Below are positions 1 to 5,597 of a stretch of 5,633 nt of DNA, piece by piece. The DNA lies in assembly GCA_001771235.1 (NCBI GenBank), contig METF01000149.1:25092-30724 (forward strand), written 5' to 3'. Under the pieces are notes generated by a model, which ran no database searches, was not told where the DNA came from, and saw only the letters and a program-made list of their open reading frames with translations. Position numbers and translations under genes: made by a program. Source of the stretch: Candidatus Zhuqueibacterota bacterium RBG_16_48_16 (lineage in GTDB: Bacteria > Zhuqueibacterota > Zhuqueibacteria > Residuimicrobiales > Sediminimicrobiaceae). Every line of letters starts with the position of its first letter. Position 1 is the first letter of the stretch.

Positions 1-2857
1 GATCAACGGCGTAATTCTTATAGCTTATGTTCTTCCTCAGTCTTAAATCAAAAGTAGTGCGACCTTTCCACTGCAACGGAGGCAATTGCTGCACATCGCC
101 CAATGGGTTCCAGAATGCATACGTATCTTCATTCTCATACCTTCCTGCTCTCCAGCTATAAAGTAAGTCCAGCCGAATACCCGCCAAAGGCCTCATGCCG
201 GCGATGGCCGGACCAAAATCAAGAGGGCTCGCGATCGTAAGATTAGCACGGGCTATGGGACGCGCAAGGGGACGCTCCTGGTATGGATTCATCAGCCCCT
301 CCTGCTCCATGCGTCTTGGATCCTCATAGTAGGTCTGCCGTCCGATATATCCGGACGTGGTTACCATATAATTATAGTTCGCCCATCCGGTAATCCATGC
401 TCCAAAACGTTTTTCAATTCTCGCCTCAAAGCCCCTGATGTCCTCATAGTTGTTGTTCTCCATAGACCAATAATCGACGCCTCCATCGAGACCAACATAA
501 TGGATATTGGCCAATTGATCGCTGATATCTTTATAATAGCCGGACAGGTGAATCAGGAACATGTCGGAGACACTGTACTCGACGCCCAATTCATAGGCGA
601 CCGTTTTTGCCAGTTCAGCATTGGGATTTCCTATGTCGCTCACTCCTGTCGCCCTCTTCATAATGAGGAATAATTCATTAGAAGTTGGCACTGAATAGAA
701 ATGGCCGTAATTAAAGTACAGCTTGGCATTGTCGGAAATAGGATGAGAAATGCCTAAACGTGGGCTGAGTTTCAGGCGTTGCCTGGCATCTTCATAGGGT
801 GCAAGACTCTCAAAAGTATCCATGAATTTTTGCCGGAAATACTGGGAGTATCTATCCGTTACATAGGCTTTAGAGTTTGGATTACTATAGTCCGCTCGCA
901 AGCCAACGTTGGCGATCATGCCCTGAAATTCTAATTTGTCCTGTACATACAAACCGGCGCGATAGGGAAATCTTCTCCACAGAACCCGCCAATTCTGTCC
1001 CGTATCGCCAATCTGATTATATTCATAATGAACGTCAAGATCATCATAGTTGAATTCCAAGCCCGCCTTGACCTGGTGGTATTTATTGACCTGACTGGTC
1101 ATATCAAATCTGAAATTCAAGGTATTGACCTCTGAATAATCACGGGTCGTACCCTCTCCGGTCGTCGCAAACTTGTCGCCAGCCATGGTTTCGATACCAA
1201 TACCATATCCGAATGGCGTCTCGTTAACGGGTATCGCGCCAAAATATCCAAGCGTATCCGCGCTGCGGAAATCGCTGGGACCCGGACAAAAATGTTTAAC
1301 CCGAGTCAATGACATCCTGGCATTATAAAATGTATTTGGACTCAAAACATGATCAATAGCAAATCCGCTCATGGACCTATAGATATCAAATTTATTAAGA
1401 GCAGCCGGATAATACAACGAAGCGTTCCCACCAAGTCCGTAATCACTACCCGTAGCAATCGGTGAATAGAGTATATCCGTTCCACTTGTCATATAGGCAT
1501 CCAGCCCGGTAGCACGCGGAGCCGCTTGAAGGGTATGAATTTCTCCATAGACGCCCTCGACCATCACTTTCAGGGACGGAGTGATGTCTGTGCTTATCTT
1601 TAACTGAGAATTCTGTTCGGCAAAGTAGTCTCTATTTGTGGGCAGGGCGAACAGTTCCTTATTGATCCTGTGATTCGCAAAAAATCGCAGATTGCCCAGT
1701 TTTTTGCCGATAAAAGGAACCGGGCCACCAAAACTGGCTTCTCCGAACCAATCCGGTTTATTACCATAAGCGCCCCCTTCTCGGCTATTCACTCGAAGAG
1801 AATCAAATTCGAGGTCCTCAACACCTTCAACCCGGTGCTGCCACATAAAAAGCTTCTGGGCATCTTCTGCGGTCACACCCGGATACTTGCCTCTCAGCGT
1901 TCTATAATATCTATCCCATCCGACAAAAGAAGGATATCGTGCCCGGGTTTCGTCATCCCAACCACCTTGGTCTTCAGGCGTACTGGTTCCGGTCCAGGCT
2001 ACGGCGGGATCGAGAAATGGCCTTAGAAAATAGTTGTTCGGATCAAAAATTGATTCACCCGAATGTTTGAGCTGGCCAGGGGTCATACGAAGGTTAAGCG
2101 AGCCACTATAATTGCTCGGCGAGCCCTCCTTAGTAACGACGTTAATCAATCCGGAACGAACATTACCGTATTCCGCATTAAAGCCTCCCTTTATGATGTT
2201 GATTTCTTTTACAGAGCTCAGATTGACCATCATCATCGGCCTGTTGGATCTGTTATCCACCATCATCAATCCATCAACCAGAAAGGCATTCTCCCCTCGT
2301 CCTCCGCCTCGAACCGTAATATCCGCCGGTGCGTAATCTCCTCGAGCGGTCGGGTCAAAATCTACTCCGACTTGCAGGGCAATAGCCTGTTCTATGCTCG
2401 TCACCCTTGGAATTTCCTGCACGTCGACGGCGTCCAGACTGACCTGGCTTGCGGACATGTCCATGGCAATGACGTCCTTTTCCGCAACGATCGTAACTTC
2501 TTCTCCCACTATCGTCGTTTGAGTCAAGGAAAAGTCGATTGTGACGGTGTGGTCTGCGGATACAAACACATCGGTCTTTAGTACGGTCTGATAGCCCATC
2601 ATCGATGCAACCAAATCATAGGTACCCGGCGGAAGGTTAATAATGAAATAATCCCCTTCCACGTCCGTGGCGGCTCCCATCGTCGTACCATGAACAACGA
2701 TATTTACGCCAGGTAACGGCTCATTGCTTTCAGTATCTTGAACTTTTCCGGCAATTTTTCCTGTAAGGCCTGCCCATGAATTGCTGTTTAACAAGAACAC
2801 CAGGCAAATGCTAACGAGAAAAGCCAGCAAGAAGCGAACTATAATTCTTTTTTGCAT
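1..2857 (-). CDS. TonB-dependent outer-membrane receptor with N-terminal carboxypeptidase-regulatory-like domain (3' end outside window)
   Basis: The protein imports a ligand across the outer membrane using TonB energy; the ligand is unknown. I translated 952 codons by hand with no stop or frameshift; the C-terminal barrel strands lie beyond base 1. Residues 1-29 form a signal peptide (basic MQKR, hydrophobic core, cleavage after SWA). Residues 33-115 match a carboxypeptidase-regulatory-like beta-sandwich (EPLPGVNIVV, TDVEGDYFI, LPPGTYDL, MMGYQTV). The plug spans about 130-250, with TVRGGG (181-186), LVDG (193-196) and GGFNAEYGN followed by SGLINVVTK (224-243). A Trp/Tyr-rich segment (about 255-370) precedes GGPVPF (377-382), after which the sequence alternates like a barrel with many aromatic strand ends. 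The ATG is chosen because GGAGGA lies 7 bases before it and the signal peptide starts there. The domain order resembles FCB-group receptors. No SusD-like partner is visible, so a SusC role is unproven. The adjacent LacI gene suggests ligand-controlled expression. Confidence 0.95.
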   Translation of the reverse strand, partial: MQKRIIVRFLLAFLVSICLVFLLNSNSWAGLTGKIAGKVQDTESNEPLPGVNIVVHGTTMGAATDVEGDYFIINLPPGTYDLVASMMGYQTVLKTDVFVSADHTVTIDFSLTQTTIVGEEVTIVAEKDVIAMDMSASQVSLDAVDVQEIPRVTSIEQAIALQVGVDFDPTARGDYAPADITVRGGGRGENAFLVDGLMMVDNRSNRPMMMVNLSSVKEINIIKGGFNAEYGNVRSGLINVVTKEGSPSNYSGSLNLRMTPGQLKHSGESIFDPNNYFLRPFLDPAVAWTGTSTPEDQGGWDDETRARYPSFVGWDRYYRTLRGKYPGVTAEDAQKLFMWQHRVEGVEDLEFDSLRVNSREGGAYGNKPDWFGEASFGGPVPFIGKKLGNLRFFANHRINKELFALPTNRDYFAEQNSQLKISTDITPSLKVMVEGVYGEIHTLQAAPRATGLDAYMTSGTDILYSPIATGSDYGLGGNASLYYPAALNKFDIYRSMSGFAIDHVLSPNTFYNARMSLTRVKHFCPGPSDFRSADTLGYFGAIPVNETPFGYGIGIETMAGDKFATTGEGTTRDYSEVNTLNFRFDMTSQVNKYHQVKAGLEFNYDDLDVHYEYNQIGDTGQNWRVLWRRFPYRAGLYVQDKLEFQGMIANVGLRADYSNPNSKAYVTDRYSQYFRQKFMDTFESLAPYEDARQRLKLSPRLGISHPISDNAKLYFNYGHFYSVPTSNELFLIMKRATGVSDIGNPNAELAKTVAYELGVEYSVSDMFLIHLSGYYKDISDQLANIHYVGLDGGVDYWSMENNNYEDIRGFEARIEKRFGAWITGWANYNYMVTTSGYIGRQTYYEDPRRMEQEGLMNPYQERPLARPIARANLTIASPLDFGPAIAGMRPLAGIRLDLLYSWRAGRYENEDTYAFWNPLGDVQQLPPLQWKGRTTFDLRLRKNISYKNYAVD

Positions 2858-2864
2858 TGAACTT

Positions 2865-2870
2865 TCCTCC
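2865..2870 (-). promoter_or_regulatory. Strong ribosome binding site of the receptor gene
   Basis: GGAGGA on the minus strand, with 7 bases (AAGTTCA) between it and the ATG at 2857. It is much the best Shine-Dalgarno match among the three genes and fixes the receptor start. The leader just before it is A/T-rich (TTTAAATT), which should leave the site accessible. Confidence 0.85.
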
Positions 2871-2974
2871 GCAATTTAAATTAGGATGTTAAAGAGTCTG
2901 ATAACTGAAGATAATTGTGGATAGTGGAAAAGAGGCAGACAGTTGATCGAAAGTGTGGAAAGGCTGAAATTCTT

Positions 2975-3112
2975 GCAGGGTTGAGTCCCAAACACGGGCA
3001 TGTGGCTACATTGTCGCGCAATCCTGCTTGAGAGCCTTTCATGCGAGATGAACGAAAGGAAAGAGACGGCTGCCGTGGCCTCAAGCGAACCATAATGAAC
3101 TCTTTTCATCTC
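2975..3112 (-). promoter_or_regulatory. Structured leader island upstream of the receptor (possible RNA regulatory element)
   Basis: This block is GC-richer than its surroundings (hand count 49 of 90 for 3001-3090, against 37 of 120 for 3421-3540). As minus-strand RNA it can form several helices. Helix A pairs GCTTGAGGCC (3086-3077) with GGCTCTCAAGC (3036-3026), with one bulge. Helix B pairs GAGATGAA (3112-3105) perfectly with TTCATCTC (3052-3045). A further hairpin pairs CCTTTC (3059-3054) with GAAAGG (3040-3035). Helix B reaches into the loop of helix A, so the two make a pseudoknot or exclude each other. I do not recognise a known riboswitch: no cobalamin-riboswitch signature was evident. 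It lies 120-255 bases before the receptor start, a usual place for leader control. Chance pairing remains possible. Confidence 0.3.
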
Positions 3113-3213
3113 TAACCTCTTTTTGTCTCTGACCTAAAACGCACCTGGTTAAAGACTTTGCAGGTTGATAGCGATTCGAGGTAGTGTACTATCTATCCAT
3201 TTCGAGAGAGTGG

Positions 3214-3241
3214 GTTAAAAGCGCTGCTGATCAAATGTCAA
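3214..3241 (-). promoter_or_regulatory. Candidate proximal promoter for the receptor gene
   Basis: A perfect -35 TTGACA (3241-3236) is followed after 16 bases by TTTAAC (3219-3214), a weak -10 matching 4 of 6 consensus positions. It would give a leader of about 350 bases that still includes the structured island. No operator-like palindrome overlaps its start point. It is an alternative to, or works beside, the candidate promoter at 3465-3492. Confidence 0.3.
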
Positions 3242-3277
3242 GTCAGGTAAAGTATCTTTATATACGTGTTCTGCGGC

Positions 3278-3301
3278 TATATGAATAACATGTTGCATAT
3301 A
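3278..3301. repeat. AT-rich quasi-palindrome in the receptor upstream region
   Basis: On the minus strand, TATATG and CATATA (6-bp arms) flank the off-centre palindrome AACATGTT. The spacers on the two sides differ (C against ATT), so the site is not a clean dyad. It lies about 37 bases upstream of the proximal -35 candidate and could be a protein-binding site, but A/T-rich DNA gives such patterns by chance. Confidence 0.25.
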
Positions 3302-3440
3302 TAAGGCTCTTTGCTAACAGCTCAACCTGTATAGTGATAGCCATTGCAGTACATCTAAGAAGTAATGTGGAAGGCCAAAACATTAAAAAAGTAAGAGGGA
3401 AGTGATTATTTGTTTCAATTAAGCTCATAAATTATTCGAT

Positions 3441-3460
3441 ATGTGCGTTAACGTCCACAT
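3441..3460 (-). promoter_or_regulatory. Operator-like quasi-palindrome next to the distal receptor promoter
   Basis: The minus strand reads ATGTG-GA-CGTTAACG-CACAT: outer arms ATGTG/CACAT around the palindrome CGTTAACG, with two extra bases on one side. Its left half TGTGGACGT is close to TGTGAACGT of the palindrome at the lacI promoter, and it sits in the equivalent place, starting 4 bases after the -10. It may be a binding site for the LacI-family protein encoded next door. The right half is set about 4 bp further out than in the lacI site, which is a weakness because LacI-family dimers usually need fixed spacing. Confidence 0.4.
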
Positions 3461-3464
3461 GACT

Positions 3465-3492
3465 AATCTAGAAATTTCGTTCTATTTGTCAA
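3465..3492 (-). promoter_or_regulatory. Candidate distal promoter pointing toward the receptor gene
   Basis: A perfect -35 TTGACA (3492-3487), a 16-base spacer and a -10 TAGATT (3470-3465, 4 of 6). The layout copies the lacI promoter: same -35, same spacer length, and an operator-like site over the start point. If used, the receptor mRNA would have a leader of about 600 bases. It starts just after the inverted repeat that follows lacI, which fits a fresh transcription unit beginning there. Confidence 0.45.
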
Positions 3493-3513
3493 GAAATAAG
3501 TTAAATAATATTG

Positions 3514-3565
3514 ACGTCTGCATATTTTATGCGTCTGGTTCTTGCATAAAATTATTGCAGGACGT
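3514..3565. repeat. Bulged inverted repeat immediately after lacI (possible terminator)
   Basis: Arms 3514-3532 and 3544-3565 are complementary over 19 pairs, interrupted only by three single-base bulges in the longer arm, with an 11-base loop. It begins 3 bases after the lacI stop, where a terminator is expected. In the lacI direction no T run follows (CAATATTATTT). In the plus direction it is followed by TTTTT (3565-3569), which would stop antisense transcription entering lacI. It could be a bidirectional or weak terminator, an mRNA 3'-end stabiliser, or a small mobile palindrome. The pairing is seen directly; the role is inferred. Confidence 0.6.
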
Positions 3566-3567
3566 TT

Positions 3568-4602
3568 TTAAAGCACATAAAAATCTATATTTTCTTTTGT
3601 GATGATGTCAATGGGCATGTATAATTTTGGCGCGACATTCTCTTTTAAAACAATTCGTCGGTAGAGAGAATAAATCCCCTGATATCCTTGCATAGAGGGC
3701 TTTTGGCTTATTAAAAAGTCAATGACATCTTTTCGAAGATATGCAACATTTTCATCGATCAGGTCGTAACCAATCAGGTAAATTTTTTGCCGGACAGGAT
3801 GAGAGCTTAAAAACTCTGCAACACGATGCGTCAGAGCATTGGTGACAAAAATGCCTCCCAAACGCTTGTTTTCCTCGACAACTTTTTCACAGAGCTTGGT
3901 AAAAGCCGTCTTGTGCTCGTTGACATCCGCATCATAAACCGGACACTGTTCTGCCAAATTATTTGAAAATAAAGAGCGAAATCCATTCACGCGTTCGTCG
4001 ATATGAAAGTCTTCCGGCAGCATTCTGATGATCGCGACCTGCTCATCCCCCTTCACCAGCATTTTCATCAATTTGGCTGCCAGCCTGCCGCTGGTATAAG
4101 GATCCTGGCCGATAAAAGTAAAGCACTTTGTATCCGGAATATAAGAATCAAAGAACGCATAAGGAATATCATCGGGAATCTGCTTGACAACTTCAACGGC
4201 CACATTTAAAATGACAGGAGCAATCAAAAGCCCGTGCAATTCTTCCATGAGGGCACGTCGCCCGGAATCAATAAAGGATGATTCCGAATACCTGTCATAG
4301 TGGAAGAAATCAACTTTAACTCCCATTCTCTCCAGCTCTTTTTGAGCCTTCTGAATTCCAAAGATTGGCCTTTCCCAATAGCGACTGTCCTGAATGGTTT
4401 GAGGCAAGAGGACCCCAAAGTGATATGTCTTGCTCAGCTTGAGCTGCCTTGCCAGGAGATTCGGTTCATAATTCAACTCTTTAATAACCTGCTGGACTCT
4501 TTTTCTGGTTTCACTTGATACTCGCCCTCTTCCATGCATCACACGGTCCACTGTGCCAATGGATACATTCGCTTTTTCGGCAATTTCTTTGATTGTTGAC
4601 AT
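3568..4602 (-). CDS. LacI-family transcriptional regulator (344 aa, full length)
   Basis: A ligand-responsive DNA-binding repressor acting in the cytoplasm, probably as a dimer. The N-terminus is a LacI helix-turn-helix: helix 1 IKEIAEKA (4-11), recognition segment VSIGTVDRVMHG (13-24), helix 3 ETRKRVQQVIKELNY (31-45), then hinge segment NLLARQLK (48-55) with L54 at the place of the minor-groove leucine. Residues 62-340 form a periplasmic-binding-protein-like effector domain: FGVLLPQ (62-68), FFDSYIP (150-156), FIGQDPYTSGRLAAKL (163-178), ERVNGF (203-208), LIGYDL (276-281) and SQKPSMQGYQGI (299-310). This C-terminal signature is typical of FCB-group LacI proteins that bind sugars or related small molecules; the effector here is unknown. 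The length is normal for the family. The ATG at 4602 starts the HTH at the usual point, although its ribosome binding site is poor (GAGTGA, 4 bases before). Likely targets are its own promoter and the receptor gene. Confidence 0.95.
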   Translation of the reverse strand: MSTIKEIAEKANVSIGTVDRVMHGRGRVSSETRKRVQQVIKELNYEPNLLARQLKLSKTYHFGVLLPQTIQDSRYWERPIFGIQKAQKELERMGVKVDFFHYDRYSESSFIDSGRRALMEELHGLLIAPVILNVAVEVVKQIPDDIPYAFFDSYIPDTKCFTFIGQDPYTSGRLAAKLMKMLVKGDEQVAIIRMLPEDFHIDERVNGFRSLFSNNLAEQCPVYDADVNEHKTAFTKLCEKVVEENKRLGGIFVTNALTHRVAEFLSSHPVRQKIYLIGYDLIDENVAYLRKDVIDFLISQKPSMQGYQGIYSLYRRIVLKENVAPKLYMPIDIITKENIDFYVL

Positions 4603-4619
4603 TTTTCACTCTATGATGA

Positions 4620-4633
4620 TGTGTACGTTCACA
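4620..4633. promoter_or_regulatory. Probable LacI-family operator at the lacI start site (autoregulation)
   Basis: TGTGTACGTTCACA is self-complementary at 12 of 14 positions, failing only at the symmetric pair 5/10, and is centred on CG. A central CpG in a 14-16-bp palindrome with TGTG/CACA ends is the usual form of GalR/LacI-family operators. It touches the -10 box and covers the expected start of lacI transcription, so a bound repressor would block its own promoter. The link to this LacI protein is inferred from position. Confidence 0.65.
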
Positions 4634-4660
4634 ATATAGCACTTTTTAATATGTTGTCAA
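4633..4660 (-). promoter_or_regulatory. lacI promoter
   Basis: Perfect -35 TTGACA (4660-4655), 16-base spacer, -10 TATATT (4638-4633, 5 of 6 consensus). It gives a predicted start near 4626 and a short leader of about 24 bases before the ATG at 4602. The sequence around it is strongly A/T-rich. The adjoining palindrome at 4620-4633 suggests autorepression. Confidence 0.75.
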
Positions 4661-4851
4661 TTATTTTTCTATAAGCAGGCTTGCTTCTTTTCATTGAAAC
4701 AAAATCATTTTCCGGATTTCCGTTTCGGCAGGCGTCCGTAAGCGGCACAAAAAGACGCGCTCACAACAACATCCCCGGCTTTATTCCGGCCATCCCCAGG
4801 CGGATAAGATTCATTGTGTTGAAGGTGAAAGAGAGGTGGGGCTTTACAACC
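4661..4851. other. Non-coding stretch between the lacI promoter and the orphan hairpin
   Basis: I see no convincing gene. A plus-strand frame beginning with TTG at 4681 stays open to 4905 but reads through the terminator-like hairpin, lacks a ribosome binding site and resembles no family I know. The stretch could hold a short RNA ending at the hairpin or the remains of a gene. Confidence 0.4.
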
Positions 4852-4887
4852 ATTGGGAGTCCGACTTCAAATCGGGCTCCCAATTTT
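4852..4887 (+). terminator. Strong terminator-like hairpin on the plus strand
   Basis: ATTGGGAGTCCGA (4852-4864) pairs with TCGGGCTCCCAAT (4872-4884) over 13 bp around a 7-base loop (CTTCAAA), followed by a short T run (4884-4887). One pair is U-G in plus-strand RNA but would be an A-C mismatch in minus-strand RNA, so plus-strand use is favoured. The stem is far stronger than needed, but the T run is short. It stands about 130 bases before the DUF2283 start and would insulate that gene. No recognisable plus-strand gene precedes it. Confidence 0.6.
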
Positions 4888-4967
4888 CAACAAAAACTGA
4901 AATAACCGGAACATTAATTTCAGGAATTTTTAGAGCTAAGTTATCTTTGCCGATGATATTAAAGGGT

Positions 4968-4996
4968 TTGATTTTCGCCTGTTCATTAGCTATGTT
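4968..4996 (+). promoter_or_regulatory. Candidate promoter of the DUF2283 gene
   Basis: TTGATT (4968-4973), a 17-base spacer and TATGTT (4991-4996); each box matches 4 of 6 consensus positions. The predicted start falls around 5003, leaving only about 10 bases before the ATG at 5014. It lies downstream of the terminator-like hairpin, so the gene would need its own promoter here. Confidence 0.4.
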
Positions 4997-5013
4997 TTAT
5001 CTGAGAAATTGTT

Positions 5014-5262
5014 ATGGAAATATCCTACGATAAACAAGCCGATGCTTTGTCTATATGGTTCAACGGCGTAGCTTCCGATAAAACCGTAGACGTCACAAAC
5101 GACATCCTCATCGACATTGACGATTCCGGCAGATTGGCCGGCGTTAAAGTTCTTCACGCCAGTGAAAAAGCCAATTTGCCTGATTTGTTAACTCTCACGT
5201 TAAAGCTTTTTCCCGAGGCGAAAGAGTTTAGCGTCCAAATCCCCAATTTGATAGATGTATAA
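5014..5262 (+). CDS. DUF2283-family small protein (82 aa)
   Basis: A small cytoplasmic protein of unknown function. Residues 1-50 carry the DUF2283 pattern: MEISYDKQADALSIWF at the start (YD..ADAL), then DILIDIDDSGRLAGVKVLHAS (30-50), the acidic IDIDDSGRLAGV segment being most characteristic. Residues 51-82 (EKANLPDLL...LFPEAKEF...) form a C-terminal extension longer than in many members. There is no signal peptide, membrane segment or catalytic motif. DUF2283 genes often lie beside DUF4258-type small genes and have been suggested to be antitoxin-like, but no such partner is seen within the window on either side, so that role is not supported here. The start is fixed by the family's MxIxYD beginning; the ribosome binding site is weak (GAG, 5002-5005 region). 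Confidence 0.88.
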   Translation: MEISYDKQADALSIWFNGVASDKTVDVTNDILIDIDDSGRLAGVKVLHASEKANLPDLLTLTLKLFPEAKEFSVQIPNLIDV

Positions 5263-5418
5263 AAAAATTCATCCTGGAATCAATGCAACTATTCTGGCAT
5301 CATTCCAAAGTTTCTGGATCGGGACTGAATGATAAGGAAAATCAGATTTCGCCTCAAATGGCACAGCGCCACGATGAGGGGCTGGTTACCGTAGTTACTT
5401 CAACTGAGAATTCTGATT
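5263..5418. other. Non-coding DNA after the DUF2283 gene, no feature seen
   Basis: All frames are broken by stops and no start with a ribosome binding site gives a protein I recognise. There is a run of seven A directly after the DUF2283 stop and a short TGGC/GCCA dyad near 5359-5371. The DUF2283 transcript probably runs through this stretch to the hairpin at 5482-5507. Confidence 0.5.
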
Positions 5419-5450
5419 GGCAGAATAATTGATCGGCAGAATGATTCTGT
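5419..5450. repeat. Two direct copies of a 16-bp unit (GGCAGAATRATT)
   Basis: GGCAGAATAATTGATC (5419-5434) is followed at once by GGCAGAATGATTCTGT (5435-5450): 11 of the first 12 bases are identical. The second copy contains the dyad CAGAAT-G-ATTCTG. Just before the first copy, ATTCTG (5410-5415) can pair with CAGAAT (5421-5426). This looks like a fragment of a dispersed intergenic repeat. Confidence 0.6.
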
Positions 5451-5597
5451 GCCACAAAGTCCCAAAGGCACCAAGCTACACAAAGCTAAAATGACATTTA
5501 GCTTTTCTTACGCCTTTGATGAATCGATATAAAAACACAGTTTTAAAAACGTACTATGCAGCTTTGTGATGCTTTGTGACCTGGCGCCTTTGTGGCA
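5450..5597. repeat. Inverted-repeat element with CACAAAG-rich arms
   Basis: Two 37-bp arms (5450-5486 and 5561-5597) are imperfect inverted copies. The outer tips TGCCACAAAG and CTTTGTGGCA match over 10 bp, and the inner parts CACAAAGC (5479-5486) and GCTTTGTG (5561-5568) over 8 bp. The left arm has an extra 8 bases and the right arm an extra copy of a 10-bp unit (GCTTTGTGAT, GCTTTGTGAC at 5561-5580). The enclosed 74 bases hold no gene. Motifs of the kind CTTTGTGnC...CTTTGTGGC recur between genes in many FCB-type genomes, so this is probably a dispersed palindromic repeat. Confidence 0.6.
5482..5507 (+). terminator. A/T-rich hairpin with T run, possible terminator of the DUF2283 transcript
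   Basis: AAAGCTAAA (5482-5490) pairs perfectly with TTTAGCTTT (5497-5505) around a 6-base loop (ATGACA), followed by TCTTA. It is the first hairpin with a T-rich tail after the DUF2283 stop, about 220 bases away. The stem is weak in G/C and its left side overlaps the left repeat arm, so it may simply belong to that element. Confidence 0.4.

Noticed and set aside
1670..2581. Plus-strand frames of 118, 172 and 74 codons
   Set aside because: They lie entirely opposite the continuous receptor coding sequence, whose domains are clear; their translations resemble nothing known.
2876..3109. Minus-strand 77-codon frame ending 18 bases before the receptor start, with AGAGG before its ATG
   Set aside because: The position would suit a leader peptide, but the composition is unlike a bacterial protein (rich in Ser, Cys, His and Pro), no family is recognised, and the same bases are explained by the RNA-like helices. 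Only conservation of the frame in relatives would change this.
4003..4518. Short frames on both strands inside the LacI gene
   Set aside because: They are antisense or out-of-frame readings of a well-supported full-length regulator.
4852..4884. Possible 3' end of a tRNA gene (TTCAAAT within a stem, then CTCCCA)
   Set aside because: The T-stem would have C-C and A-G mismatches beside the loop, and no matching 5' acceptor or anticodon arm is found upstream; a terminator hairpin explains the bases better.
4681..5033. Plus-strand frames of 74 and 65 codons between lacI and the DUF2283 gene
   Set aside because: They read through the 4852-4887 hairpin, lack ribosome binding sites, and one overlaps the DUF2283 start; no family resemblance.
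5450..5597. CRISPR-like repeat array from the recurring CACAAAG/CTTTGTG units
   Set aside because: The units are inverted or directly adjacent, with no regularly spaced unique spacers of constant length.
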